Assembly (NCBI GenBank): GCA_031268145.1 | Contig: JAIRXS010000021.1 | Coordinates: forward strand, 1 to 39,881 | DNA from: Candidatus Endomicrobiellum siamense | GTDB lineage: Bacteria > Elusimicrobiota > Endomicrobiia > Endomicrobiales > Endomicrobiaceae | Direction: 5' to 3' | DNA: 39,881 bases | Shown here: positions 1 through 7,968 of the stretch, piece by piece | How the letters are laid out: each line of letters opens with the position of its first letter | How positions within the stretch are numbered: the stretch's first letter is position 1 | Position numbers and translations under genes: made by a program | The notes under the pieces: generated by a model | What the model saw: only the letters and a program-made list of their open reading frames with translations | Database searches by the model: none | Told to the model about the DNA's origin: nothing

Positions 1-466
1 TACCAAGTAATAAAAGCTGGAGATGAACATTTGAAGTTTGTATTTTTAACAGGTGTTTCACAATTTTCAGGACTATCAATATTTTCAGGATTAAATAATT
101 TAGAAAATATAACAATGAGCGAAGAGTTTTCAAGTATATGTGGATACACTATAATTTACATATAACAAAGAAGCATATTATCATTCATTCTTTTTAGTGA
201 CCTGCAGACTAGTAGGGTTTGATGTAGAGGCAGAAGTACATACAAATAAGGGTAGGATAGATGTTGCGTTGAAAAAAGACAATATAGTGATAATAGTGGA
301 AATAAAATATGGAGAAGATAAATCGATAGAACTTTTGTTACAAGAAGCTATATCTCAAATAAAAGATAAAAAGTATTATGAAAAATATATAGGTAATGAA
401 GTCATATTATTGGCATTGACTTTTGGTAGAAACAAAGAAATTGCTTGTAGGCTTGAGAACATATAA
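1..466 (+). pseudogene. Remnant of AAA-ATPase-like / PD-(D/E)XK nuclease protein (DUF1703 type), left end cut by window
   Basis: Two pieces of one family are seen in different frames. Positions 1-165 (frame 1) encode the end of the AAA-ATPase-like domain, with the recognisable words [19 protein letters not shown] and ICGYT, and stop at 163-165. From about 168 a second frame reads EAYYHSFFL, then a C-terminal PD-(D/E)XK nuclease-like domain (NKGRIDVA, IVEIKYGED, KKYYEKY) to the stop at 464-466. In intact relatives these two blocks are separated by well over 100 residues, so an internal deletion plus frame change has joined them. The GTG at 197 opens an 89-residue frame but lies inside the domain and is unlikely to be a real start. 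Intact members are common, often multi-copy accessory proteins of uncertain function. The reading as a pseudogene is firm; the family name comes from motif memory. Confidence 0.8.
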
Positions 467-510
467 AGTTATTTTTTGGAGACTGTAAAAAAGTTTTATT
501 TTTAGCTATC

Positions 511-548
511 AAGAAAGGCAGCGGAGTAAATACTCTGCTGCCTTTCTT
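511..548. terminator. Strong 17-bp hairpin between decayed genes, possible bidirectional terminator
   Basis: Arms 511-527 and 532-548 are complementary over 17 pairs, with one G-T pair, and enclose a 4-base loop. No T-run follows on either strand, so it is not a textbook intrinsic terminator. It lies between the end of a plus-strand pseudogene (466) and the end of a minus-strand one (570), which is where a convergent terminator would sit. It could instead be a copy of a dispersed palindromic repeat. Confidence 0.5.
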
Positions 549-569
549 ATGTGTGAAATTTGAAAAAAT

Positions 570-672
570 TTATTTAAACCTAAAACCAACATAAATTGTT
601 ATCGTTTGGAAATCTGCATCAAGTTTTTCCATAAACACTCGCCTTATCGAAAAGCTTATATCTGACAACTAC
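570..672 (-). pseudogene. C-terminal remnant of an outer-membrane beta-barrel protein
   Basis: Too short to stand out as an ORF. Reading the minus strand, one frame gives VVVRYKLFDKASVYGKT and then a stop; a neighbouring frame continues DADFQTITIYVGFRFK and stops at 572-570. Alternating polar/hydrophobic residues and a last strand ending in aromatic-x-aromatic plus a basic residue are typical of a porin-like barrel C-terminus. The two pieces read as one barrel end with a frameshift between KT and DA. It sits just downstream of another broken barrel gene (735-1441), so it may be the last trace of a tandem paralogue. A 9-bp inverted repeat (552-560 / 685-693) brackets it. Confidence 0.55.
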
Positions 673-734
673 TCAAAACTTTAGAATTTCACATATTAAC
701 TCCAACATTGGCTCTCTATAATTAAACAATATAA

Positions 735-1441
735 TTAGAAAGCGTAAAATCTTACCGCAAGCGCCCCCTGAAATCCTAACTCCCTTTTAAAATAAAGACT
801 ATCATCCTCCTCACTAAGTTTACATTTAATTTCCGAACCTATTGTGTATTTTAAGTCAAGCAACAAACCTAAAAGTTTGCTAGATCTGTATTCCAATCCT
901 GCAGCTATGTGCGGTGACACTTTGCTTTTGTCAAGCTCCTTTTTATTATTATCCATATTATCCACAAACATCCATTTCAGATTCATAAAAGTTGCCCCAG
1001 CACCACCAAATACCGAAAATTTAGACTCTTTAAATTCGTATTTATAGTAAACCGTTACAGGGATTGACTGCATCTTGTTTTTAAATGGCTTTTCTAACAC
1101 TAACCCTTTTGAGTTCATTTTTGTAGTAAGAGTAAGAGTATCATGCCAATTATAGCCACATCTTACGCCTAATAATTCATTTTCACTTATTAGTGGAGAC
1201 TCATAACCCACATTTCAAGTCCGTAAAAAGTCTTTGGCTGAGAAAGATCTATGCTAACGTTAATGTCGTCCGAACTCTCCTTTTTTAGTTCATCTCCTAC
1301 ATTTTTAAGATTATCACTACCAGCCATACCTACAATACCTCCAACATAAAAACCCTCCAAAACTTCCAAGACTTCTGCCCTTGCCACGCCGCAAAAAGCA
1401 AAAAACATTAACAGCGACAGTAAAACCTTTTTCGTAAACAT
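735..1441 (-). pseudogene. Outer-membrane beta-barrel (porin/OmpA-like) protein, frameshifted
   Basis: Two overlapping minus-strand frames are the halves of one secreted barrel protein. The first (1441-1190) has a basic start, a hydrophobic signal peptide ending in ARA and a first strand (EGFYVGGIVG). It runs to FYGLEM at about 1211 and then leaves frame. The second (1211-735) goes on GYESP, then LLGVRCGYNW, VTVYYKYEF, FSVFGGAGATF, HIAAGLEYR and the barrel-like end LAVRFYAF. Removing two bases (a TG duplication in ATGTGGG near 1208-1213) restores one 234-residue protein. The start also looks damaged: AAGGAG directly abuts the ATG at 1441, while six bases further on ACG AAA AAG stands where ATG AAA AAG would be ideally spaced. 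That suggests the true start mutated from ATG to ACG. Likely a dead gene unless the frame change is programmed. Confidence 0.75.
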
Positions 1442-1686
1442 CTCCTTTTTGTTTTAATATCTTTACAAACAGCAGTCATAGTACATCCTTTCTTCAGACG
1501 TACTTCAGTCCGTAAAGATCAGAATCTTTAATGCCCCTTTGCAGTCCTTTTACTACTCCATGTTTTACCTTCTTTACTGATTTACATTTTGGACATATTT
1601 TCTATTCCTCTTTCATTTCTATTCCTCTTTTTTTACATAATCCCTCTCTCCATTCTATTTTATATCATATATACTTGTTTAACAAT

Positions 1687-1841
1687 GCCATCAAACATTG
1701 TTCCTTAAAAAAAGAATATAATAAAGCGTATAAGGCGTTGGACGATTGATCAAACATAGGACTTAATGCCCGTAAGGATCACAATCTCCAACGCCTATAG
1801 GTAATTGCTTGATGGGTTGCTCCTTACTTAAATTTGATGGC
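1687..1841. ncRNA. Candidate structured RNA or nested palindromic element
   Basis: Nested complementary segments are visible. The outer 9-bp arms are 1687-1695 and 1833-1841. The inner 10-bp arms are 1733-1742 and 1787-1796, continued inward by a 5-bp stem (gattg with caatc) and a short ctta/taag stem. A separate hairpin has arms 1681-1687 and 1696-1702, which overlaps the outer arm and so could be an alternative fold. This could be a small RNA, a leader with two conformations, or a decayed palindromic repeat. The strand is not determined and I match it to no known RNA family. Confidence 0.35.
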
Positions 1842-1901
1842 TTATTATACTTACTTTTGTAAAAAAATTCAAGCATAAATAACAGCATAAAAAACAAAGA
1901 C

Positions 1902-1931
1902 TTTACTGGTGCACAAAAAAAATAATAGAAT
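1902..1931 (+). promoter_or_regulatory. Possible sigma70-type promoter of the DUF4097-like gene
   Basis: TTTACT (1902-1907) and TAGAAT (1926-1931) are 18 bases apart, upstream of the gene starting at 1973. The -35 match is weak, and chance matches are common in DNA this AT-rich. Confidence 0.35.
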
Positions 1932-1949
1932 GTTTTTTATTAAAACATT
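1929..1949. promoter_or_regulatory. Perfect 8-bp inverted repeat just before the DUF4097-like gene
   Basis: AATGTTTT (1929-1936) and AAAACATT (1942-1949) flank a 5-base spacer. The element overlaps the candidate -10 and the likely transcription start, a suitable place for an operator or a 5' hairpin in the message. Confidence 0.35.
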
Positions 1950-1972
1950 ATTTAAACTAGGGAGAAACTTAT

Positions 1973-2605
1973 ATGAAAAAATTCTTTGTTCCTATACTCC
2001 TTCTTGTTTTTTCTTGTTATTTATTTGCCGAATCATATTTATTCCCAGCAAAAGACATTAAAGAAATAAACATCGTTATAAATAACGGAACATTAAACAT
2101 AAAATCTACAAATGCTAAAGATATAGTAATAGACATTAGTCCAAATAAGTCACCAAATACAGATAGGCAAATATCTGTTAAAGATAAAGAATTAAATGTC
2201 TATTTAATTGATTCTGAAATTACGGATAAAACAATAATTAATATGAGTGTCCCCAAACAATCCAATTTAGAAATTAATTCCATAGTAGCAAATATTAATA
2301 TTTACGATGTTTCTGGAACATTAGATTTAGATGCTACAACTGGAAATATAAACATAACAAATTTTAATGGACAACTTGAAATAGACAGTATCGACACGAC
2401 TGTAAAAGCAAGTGGAATATTTAAATATATAGATATAGAAAATACTAGAGCAAATATAACAGTAACTCTTAATAAACTACCTTCAAATTATAATTACAGT
2501 ATTAAAGGTGGAGGCAATATATTATTCAATGCAGCTAAAGGGATAAACAAAGCCAACATATCTATTGACTCTCACGAATTTGATGGCACTTTTACACTAA
2601 AATAA
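1973..2605 (+). CDS. Secreted DUF4097-like beta-solenoid/adhesin-type protein
   Basis: A 210-residue protein starting with a clear signal peptide (MKK, then a hydrophobic stretch ending near LFAES). The rest is short repeating beta-strands with a regular pattern (INIVINNGTLNIK, GTLDLDATTGNINI, NFNGQLEID, GGGNILFNAAKG). This is the pattern of DUF4097 proteins, putative secreted or surface parallel-beta proteins of unknown role. A good ribosome site (AGGGAG) precedes the ATG at 1973. It is a lone plus-strand gene between a decayed region and the pfp operon that converges on it. The frame is intact, in contrast to its left-hand neighbours. Family assignment is by pattern; the specific function is unknown. 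Confidence 0.65.
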   Translation: MKKFFVPILLLVFSCYLFAESYLFPAKDIKEINIVINNGTLNIKSTNAKDIVIDISPNKSPNTDRQISVKDKELNVYLIDSEITDKTIINMSVPKQSNLEINSIVANINIYDVSGTLDLDATTGNINITNFNGQLEIDSIDTTVKASGIFKYIDIENTRANITVTLNKLPSNYNYSIKGGGNILFNAAKGINKANISIDSHEFDGTFTLK

Positions 2606-2720
2606 AAAGTCTATGTTAATGGCACTTTAATAAATTCAAAAAGACATATTCCATCATTGATGTTAACAAGTGAATAAAGCTTATAAATATAGTTGCTCAA
2701 AACATTAAAACATGGTTATA

Positions 2721-2755
2721 TAGCGATTGATTTAAGACATAAGTTCTCATCGCTA
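2721..2755. repeat. Inverted repeat between convergent genes
   Basis: TAGCGAT (2721-2727) and ATCGCTA (2749-2755) form a 7-bp stem with a 21-base loop in the gap between two convergent genes. On the minus strand the T-run precedes rather than follows the stem, so it is not a standard terminator for pfp. Confidence 0.3.
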
Positions 2756-2769
2756 AAAAAATTCCTTAC

Positions 2770-4449
2770 TTATTTTTTTGTATGTTCATATTGTAAAGTT
2801 TTTGTAGTCATTTCTGTAATGTCTTTAGGGCCAAAATATTGTACAGGACCAGGAAAAAGATATTCTTCGTTAAGTGCCCACTTATTTCTATTTTTAACAA
2901 ATTCTCTAAAGGGTTTACCTTTCAAATCCACTAAAGCTTTTTGTATAACAGGCTTTTCTTTACCGCTTCTTTTTTCAATGTTCATCATCATTGGTAAAGA
3001 GAGGCCGCCGCATTCCCACTCTTTTGTAGACAAGGAGAGATTTTTTATATAAGACATATACCCTGTAAAACCATTAAGCAACAACATTGCTGCATTATAA
3101 CCTAAAGCATATGTATAGTTTGCGTCAAAGTTAGACGGCATTCCACAGCGACCTTCATAACCAAAAAAATGAGAAATACTTGCAAACTTGCCATTATATT
3201 TATTTTCTTTTTTTAACTCTAAAAGTTTTTTGCTCACCATTTCTATTAATAATTTTTCTGTTTCAATTAATGACACTGCAACATTACCGTGCGGATCTCT
3301 TTCTGACATAAACTGAGAAGCAATACCTGAAGGAAGCTCTGCCATTAATGTAGATAATTTTTTAGACAGTCTTTTACAAACAAATTGTTTTTTATCTTCC
3401 ATAGAACATAATTTAGAAAACTCATCTTTGTTTTCTGCTAAAATATCGTTTAAAGTCGAAATTAGTTCTTTTATCTCAGGAATAAACTCTATAACTCCTT
3501 CTGGCACTAAAATAACGCCAAAATCTTTTCCTGCTTTAGAACGTTTTATTATAACTTCTACAATATTATTAACGACATTAGAAAGAGTCATGTTTTTAGC
3601 TAAAATTTCTTCACCAATTAAAACTATGTTTGGTTGCGTTTTAAAGCCAACTTCTAAAGTAATATGAGAAGCACTTCTGCCCATAAGACGCACAAAATGC
3701 CAATATTTACGCGCTGAGTTTGCATCTCTACAAATGTTACCAACAAGTTCTGAATAAATTTTTGTAGCTGTATCAAAACCAAAAGAAGTTTCTATATATT
3801 TATTTTTTAAATCTCCGTCAATTGTTTTGGGTATACCTATAACACATTTGTCCATGTTTTCTGCTTTAAGATATTCTGCTATCATTGCTGCATTCGTGTT
3901 TGAATCGTCTCCCCCAACAATTACAAGGGCATCAACAGCACATATTGAAAGATTCTCTTTTGTAGAACAAAACTGTTCGGGATCTTCTATTTTTGTACGT
4001 CCTGATTGAATATAATCAAATCCCCCTGTGTTTCTATAATCGCAAAGAATATTTTCTGTAATTTCTTGATATTTATTCTTTAAAATCCCAGAAGGACCCC
4101 CTAAATAACCTATCAAAGTATTTTTCTTATTTGTTTTTTTCAATCCATCAAAAAGGCCAGCAATTACATTGTGCCCCCCAGGAGCTTGACCTCCAGAAAG
4201 TACAACCGCAACTTTAACAGTCTTCTTTTTAAGTGCTTTGTTTTTTCCTTTTTTAAACGTAACTATAGGCAAACCATAAGTGTGTTGAAATAACTCTTTA
4301 ATTTTTCCATGATCTGCAACTGATTTAGTTGGTTTTCCCTTTACAACAACTACACTGTTTAATCCATTTTTTAAAACTTCAGGTAGCAACGGCTTAAATT
4401 TTGCTCTTTCAATTTGTAATTCTGAAAAGTTAGATTGTTTTTTTTTCAT
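2770..4449 (-). CDS. pfp: Pyrophosphate-dependent 6-phosphofructokinase (long form)
   Basis: Phosphorylates fructose 6-phosphate using pyrophosphate in cytoplasmic glycolysis; the reaction is reversible. At 559 residues it is the long PPi-PFK class (plant/spirochaete type) rather than the roughly 320-residue ATP enzyme. Seen: SGGQAPGGHN near residues 85-94, LGGPSGI near 116-122, GGDDSN at 179-184 and PKTIDGDL at 207-214, followed by the LMGRSASHITLE segment. The second Asp of GGDD is the residue linked to pyrophosphate rather than ATP use. It is the last gene of an LPS-core glycosyltransferase operon, overlapping the upstream GT9 gene by 4 bases (ATGA). PPi-based glycolysis suits an energy-limited fermentative anaerobe or symbiont. 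Confidence 0.92.
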   Translation of the reverse strand: MKKKQSNFSELQIERAKFKPLLPEVLKNGLNSVVVVKGKPTKSVADHGKIKELFQHTYGLPIVTFKKGKNKALKKKTVKVAVVLSGGQAPGGHNVIAGLFDGLKKTNKKNTLIGYLGGPSGILKNKYQEITENILCDYRNTGGFDYIQSGRTKIEDPEQFCSTKENLSICAVDALVIVGGDDSNTNAAMIAEYLKAENMDKCVIGIPKTIDGDLKNKYIETSFGFDTATKIYSELVGNICRDANSARKYWHFVRLMGRSASHITLEVGFKTQPNIVLIGEEILAKNMTLSNVVNNIVEVIIKRSKAGKDFGVILVPEGVIEFIPEIKELISTLNDILAENKDEFSKLCSMEDKKQFVCKRLSKKLSTLMAELPSGIASQFMSERDPHGNVAVSLIETEKLLIEMVSKKLLELKKENKYNGKFASISHFFGYEGRCGMPSNFDANYTYALGYNAAMLLLNGFTGYMSYIKNLSLSTKEWECGGLSLPMMMNIEKRSGKEKPVIQKALVDLKGKPFREFVKNRNKWALNEEYLFPGPVQYFGPKDITEMTTKTLQYEHTKK

Positions 4450-5384
4450 TTTTCCACTCCTGGTCTTTTATATAAAACCGCGTTAATAATATCTTCTGGA
4501 TTTATAAGGTTAATATCTTCTTTTTTTATAACAACATGTTTATCAATTGGCATTGGTCCAACCTGATAAGGGTCTGTATAACCAAAAACTGCAACACATT
4601 TTGTACCAACCGCTGCAGCTAAGTGCATAGCACCGGAATCTATCCCTAAAAATAGACCACAGTTCTTTAAAAAAGCAGCGGTATCTAAAATGCCTCCTTG
4701 AGCGATAAATAATTTAGGTTTTATTTTACATTTTTGCGCAATATCTTCTAAGCTTTTTTGCTCCCACTTTGCTCCAGAAAGAACACAATTGAAACCATTG
4801 TCAGACAAAATATCTATAACTTTAATCCACTTACTATTTTCTAGACATTTATCTTGCCTCTTTTTACTTGCTCCAACAGAAATAGCAACTGTTTTTGAAG
4901 AATTTAAATTGTTATCTTTAAGCCATTTTATCACATTATTTATATTTTCTTGAGGAATTTTTAATATATGCGTATAGTCTTCTTGTATATTTTTTAAACC
5001 AAGCGCTTTTCCTAACTCTCTATTATTAAATAAAGATGGCACGCCAACTCTTTCTACTTTTTTTGTTAAAAGAAAGCTTAAAGAAGCAGTTTGAAAACCA
5101 ATTCTCTCTTTTATTTTAGAAAAAAATGCTCGTAACAAAGAACTTGGAGATTCTGAAAACAAAACAGCTTTATTAAATTTTTTCCTTTTAATAAATTTAA
5201 TACTACTATTCTTTTTATCTAAAACGCCATCAACTAAACCTGACCCTACCAAAAGAGGTGCCAATCCATCGCTAATTAAAGAATAGTTTTGTGAATTTAA
5301 CTCTTCTCTTGCAACTTTTAAGATCGGCAAAGAAAAGAGCAAGTCCCCTAATTGATTCATATGAAAAAAAATTATTTTATCCAT
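4446..5384 (-). CDS. Glycosyltransferase family 9 (heptosyltransferase-like)
   Basis: A 312-residue GT-B fold enzyme of the ADP-heptose:LPS heptosyltransferase family, expected at the cytoplasmic face of the inner membrane adding a sugar to LPS core. N-terminal motif HMNQLGDLLFSLPIL near residues 8-22 is the family's acceptor-side loop with the catalytic-type Asp. The C-terminal GIDSGAMHLAAAVGTKCVAVFG segment near 245-270 is the nucleotide-sugar site. Its start lies 13 bases inside the end of the preceding GT9 gene and its end overlaps pfp, so coupled translation is likely. The actual sugar and acceptor cannot be read from sequence. Confidence 0.85.
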   Translation of the reverse strand: MDKIIFFHMNQLGDLLFSLPILKVAREELNSQNYSLISDGLAPLLVGSGLVDGVLDKKNSSIKFIKRKKFNKAVLFSESPSSLLRAFFSKIKERIGFQTASLSFLLTKKVERVGVPSLFNNRELGKALGLKNIQEDYTHILKIPQENINNVIKWLKDNNLNSSKTVAISVGASKKRQDKCLENSKWIKVIDILSDNGFNCVLSGAKWEQKSLEDIAQKCKIKPKLFIAQGGILDTAAFLKNCGLFLGIDSGAMHLAAAVGTKCVAVFGYTDPYQVGPMPIDKHVVIKKEDINLINPEDIINAVLYKRPGVEK

Positions 5385-6301
5385 TTTAGTGTCTCTTTAA
5401 AAACTGTATCAGAACTTACAGATTTTATATCTTCTGGATTTTGTTCATTTACAAGTAAAGAAAATTTACCTATATACGGAGATGTTTCCTTCATATCAGA
5501 CATTCCAAAAATAAAAATTGATGGAACATTTAGAACAGAAGCTAAATGCATAGGGCCTGTATCTGCGCCAACTGCAACGCGCGCTTTAATTAAAATGCTT
5601 GCTAGCTCTTCTATATTTGTCTTACCGCATAAATCTATAATATCATTTGACTGCATTTTTCCATAATCGTTCTTTGAACCTAAAACAACAATATTTAAGT
5701 CAGGATATTTTTCTTTTAACAAGAAAACAAGTTTTTGATAATTTGAAACGCCCCAATCTTTACCTTTGCCTCTTGCAAAAGGTAAAAAAACAATAAAATT
5801 ATTTAAAATTTCATTGGAACTTATAATGTTTCCTGCATTTACACTAATTTTTAAATTTACTTTAGGCTCAAATGTTTTGTTTGTTAAATAGGAAACTATT
5901 TCTAAATTTCTAAGAGTAGCATTAATTTTTGCTTTTTTGGGATATATTTCTTTAATTAAAATATTGCTGAATTCTTTCATCCCAGAAACACCAACTTTTA
6001 TTTTTGATTTAGAAAATTTTGCAAGAAACGCGCTCCTTAAAAGGCCTTGTAAATCTATTGCTATATCATACTCTTTTTGCCTAACTTTTTTTAAAACATC
6101 AACAAAACCTTTCAACCCTTTTTTTTTATCCCAAGTAATAACTTCGTCTATATCTGTACAAATTTTTGGTAAAAGTTCCCAATTATCAAAAACAACCCAA
6201 GTTAATTGACAACCTCGATAAGCTTGTTTTAAAGCGTTAGCGCAGGGCAAAGCTTGTACTATATCTCCAAACGAGCTAGGTTTAACAATTAAAATTTTCA
6301 T
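5372..6301 (-). CDS. Glycosyltransferase family 9, heptosyltransferase I-like
   Basis: A 309-residue GT9 enzyme. KPSSFGDIVQALPCANAL near residues 7-24 matches the WaaC-type opening, IDLQGLLRSAFLA near 101-113 is a family motif, and GADTGPMHLASVLNVP near 244-259 is the donor-binding loop. By position, directly downstream of a gene carrying a second heptosyltransferase domain, it probably adds an inner-core heptose to Kdo2-lipid A. It begins 3 bases after the end of the acyltransferase-GT9 fusion and overlaps the next GT9 gene by 13 bases. I leave the symbol blank because several GT9 paralogues here make exact assignment unsafe. Confidence 0.85.
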   Translation of the reverse strand: MKILIVKPSSFGDIVQALPCANALKQAYRGCQLTWVVFDNWELLPKICTDIDEVITWDKKKGLKGFVDVLKKVRQKEYDIAIDLQGLLRSAFLAKFSKSKIKVGVSGMKEFSNILIKEIYPKKAKINATLRNLEIVSYLTNKTFEPKVNLKISVNAGNIISSNEILNNFIVFLPFARGKGKDWGVSNYQKLVFLLKEKYPDLNIVVLGSKNDYGKMQSNDIIDLCGKTNIEELASILIKARVAVGADTGPMHLASVLNVPSIFIFGMSDMKETSPYIGKFSLLVNEQNPEDIKSVSSDTVFKETLKWIK

Positions 6302-6303
6302 TC

Positions 6304-7968
6304 TTATAAATCTAATTTCTTTTTTATTATTTCAAACACTTCTTTAACAGTTATATCTTTCATACAGATTACTTCTTTGCAATTTCTATTACGACAAGGT
6401 TGGCAAGGTACTTGATGTTGAATAATAGTAGTATTGCCCTTATATGGACCTGTGCGTTTAGCATTTGTAGGTCCTAAAATAGCAACGGAATTAACATTTA
6501 AAGCAGTAGCTATATGCATCGGACCAGCTTCATTGCCAACAAAAATTTTACACATGGATAAAAAAGCGCACAACTCTTTTAACGTAAATTTATCTGTCAT
6601 ATCTGTTATTTTAACACTAGAATCTCTTATTATTTCTTCATTTAAGCCTTTTTCGCTACTGCCGCCTTCCTTTCCACCAACTATAACAATATCTAATTTC
6701 AATTCATTTTTTAGTTTACCCGCAAGTACTGCAAACTTATAACTATTCCATCTTCTAGAAACCCACCCACCGCCTGGATGAATTCCTACAATATTTTCCA
6801 AATTTACATGCTCTTTTAATAATTTTTCTTTAACACTTTCAAAACTTTCTTTAGGTATATATATAGGATACTTTATTTCTTTTTTACAGCCTAAATATTT
6901 TGCAACCTCAAAGTGGCGCTGGACGCAATGTTTGTTTGAAGAAGATTTAATCTCTTTTGAAAATAACCAAGAAAATTCTCTCATCCCATTTGTAGAAGAA
7001 GACGCTAATTTAAAATGAGCATTTGCAAGCTTTACAAGCAAAGCCGACTTGGCAAGACCATGCAAATCTATACTTAAATCAAACTTTTCTTTTCTTAAAG
7101 TTTTCATTAATTGCCTATAATATTTAAAAGAAATTTGTTTTCTATCCCAAACAGAAATATTTTCTAAAATAGGATTGCCTTCTAATATTTCAAAACATCT
7201 TTCATCTACAATCCAACTTAATCTTGCATTAGGATACCTTTCTTTTATTGCATTAAGCACAGGCAAAGAAAATATTATGTCTCCTATTCTACTAGGCTGT
7301 ACAATTAAAATTTTAGGAGCTGGGTGGTACTCTAAATACTTTAATATATCTTTACCCCAATAGTACTCATTTGTAAATTTAGACAACTTATTTAACTTAC
7401 TTTCAACTTCTTTAGTTTTTTCTTCTATATTGTCATTACTTTCTATATAAATTGGTTCTCCATATATTTGTACTGTTTTTGAAAAAGGCAAAGGTATTAT
7501 TGTTTTATCCCAAGCCTTTTTTAAAACTATTTTATATTTTGGAGAGCAGTTTATAGGAAGCAGAGGCATGTTTGTTTTTTGCGCTGTATATACAACACCA
7601 GACTTAAGTTTATGATAAGGACCTTTTGGGCCATCAGAAGCAAAAGCAAGAGAATATCCATTACGAGCATATTTTATAATTTCTATTAAAGCACGCCCTC
7701 CTCCTTTACTAGAAGAACCTCGCACTGTCAAAAAACCAAACTTTTTTAATAGATCAGCTAACATCTGGCCATCTTTGGATAAGCTTACCATTATAACTAT
7801 ATTTCTATTTTGGTTAGACATTAACATAGGGAACGAATTCCCATGCCAAAAAGTATAAATTGAAGGTTTTAGATAATGAAAATTATCATTTAGAGATATT
7901 TTCCTTAAAGTCTTATCTATAACTTTAGAAATAAATGTAATAAATTTTATAAAAATTCTATCTATCAT
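6304..7968 (-). CDS. Fusion of DUF374 lysophospholipid acyltransferase-like domain and GT9 heptosyltransferase
   Basis: A 554-residue two-domain protein. Residues 1 to about 200 match the DUF374 branch of the LPLAT acyltransferase superfamily: FWHGNSFPML near 40-49, LSKDGQ near 63-68, VRGSSSKGGGRAL near 82-94 and SDGPKGP near 111-117. Residues from about 218 to the end form a complete GT9 unit opening with ILIVQPSRIGDIIFSLPVL and holding GNEAGPMHIATALNVNSVAILGP near the end. It sits between waaA and two GT9 genes, so it should act on nascent lipid A-core; the acyltransferase half may acylate a lipid A-type intermediate. Its start overlaps waaA by 11 bases. No frameshift or linker damage is seen, so the fusion looks real. 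Which acyl chain or sugar is moved is unknown. Confidence 0.82.
   Translation of the reverse strand: MIDRIFIKFITFISKVIDKTLRKISLNDNFHYLKPSIYTFWHGNSFPMLMSNQNRNIVIMVSLSKDGQMLADLLKKFGFLTVRGSSSKGGGRALIEIIKYARNGYSLAFASDGPKGPYHKLKSGVVYTAQKTNMPLLPINCSPKYKIVLKKAWDKTIIPLPFSKTVQIYGEPIYIESNDNIEEKTKEVESKLNKLSKFTNEYYWGKDILKYLEYHPAPKILIVQPSRIGDIIFSLPVLNAIKERYPNARLSWIVDERCFEILEGNPILENISVWDRKQISFKYYRQLMKTLRKEKFDLSIDLHGLAKSALLVKLANAHFKLASSSTNGMREFSWLFSKEIKSSSNKHCVQRHFEVAKYLGCKKEIKYPIYIPKESFESVKEKLLKEHVNLENIVGIHPGGGWVSRRWNSYKFAVLAGKLKNELKLDIVIVGGKEGGSSEKGLNEEIIRDSSVKITDMTDKFTLKELCAFLSMCKIFVGNEAGPMHIATALNVNSVAILGPTNAKRTGPYKGNTTIIQHQVPCQPCRNRNCKEVICMKDITVKEVFEIIKKKLDL

Larger units (their letters stand above)
1442..1972. 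other. 530-base intergenic region with inverted and direct repeats
   Basis: No convincing gene is seen here; the only longer plus-strand frame (1531-1749) has Phe/Leu/His-rich low-complexity content and no ribosome site. The region separates the minus-strand barrel pseudogene from the plus-strand DUF4097-like gene, so it should hold both promoters. It contains several inverted repeats and a diverged direct repeat (20 of 25 bases identical between 1511-1535 and 1771-1795), described separately. Confidence 0.7.

Noticed and set aside
1531-1749. Plus-strand frame of 72 codons in the intergenic region
   Set aside because: Low-complexity composition, no ribosome site, and it runs through the repeat structures; no recognisable domain.
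1508-1795. Direct repeats considered as a CRISPR remnant
   Set aside because: Only two diverged copies, far too widely spaced, and no cas genes; the Cas4-like protein at 35324 has a DUF2779 partner instead.
2693-3052. Plus-strand frame of 119 codons antisense to pfp
   Set aside because: It lies mostly inside the well-supported pfp gene on the other strand and has no domain or ribosome site.
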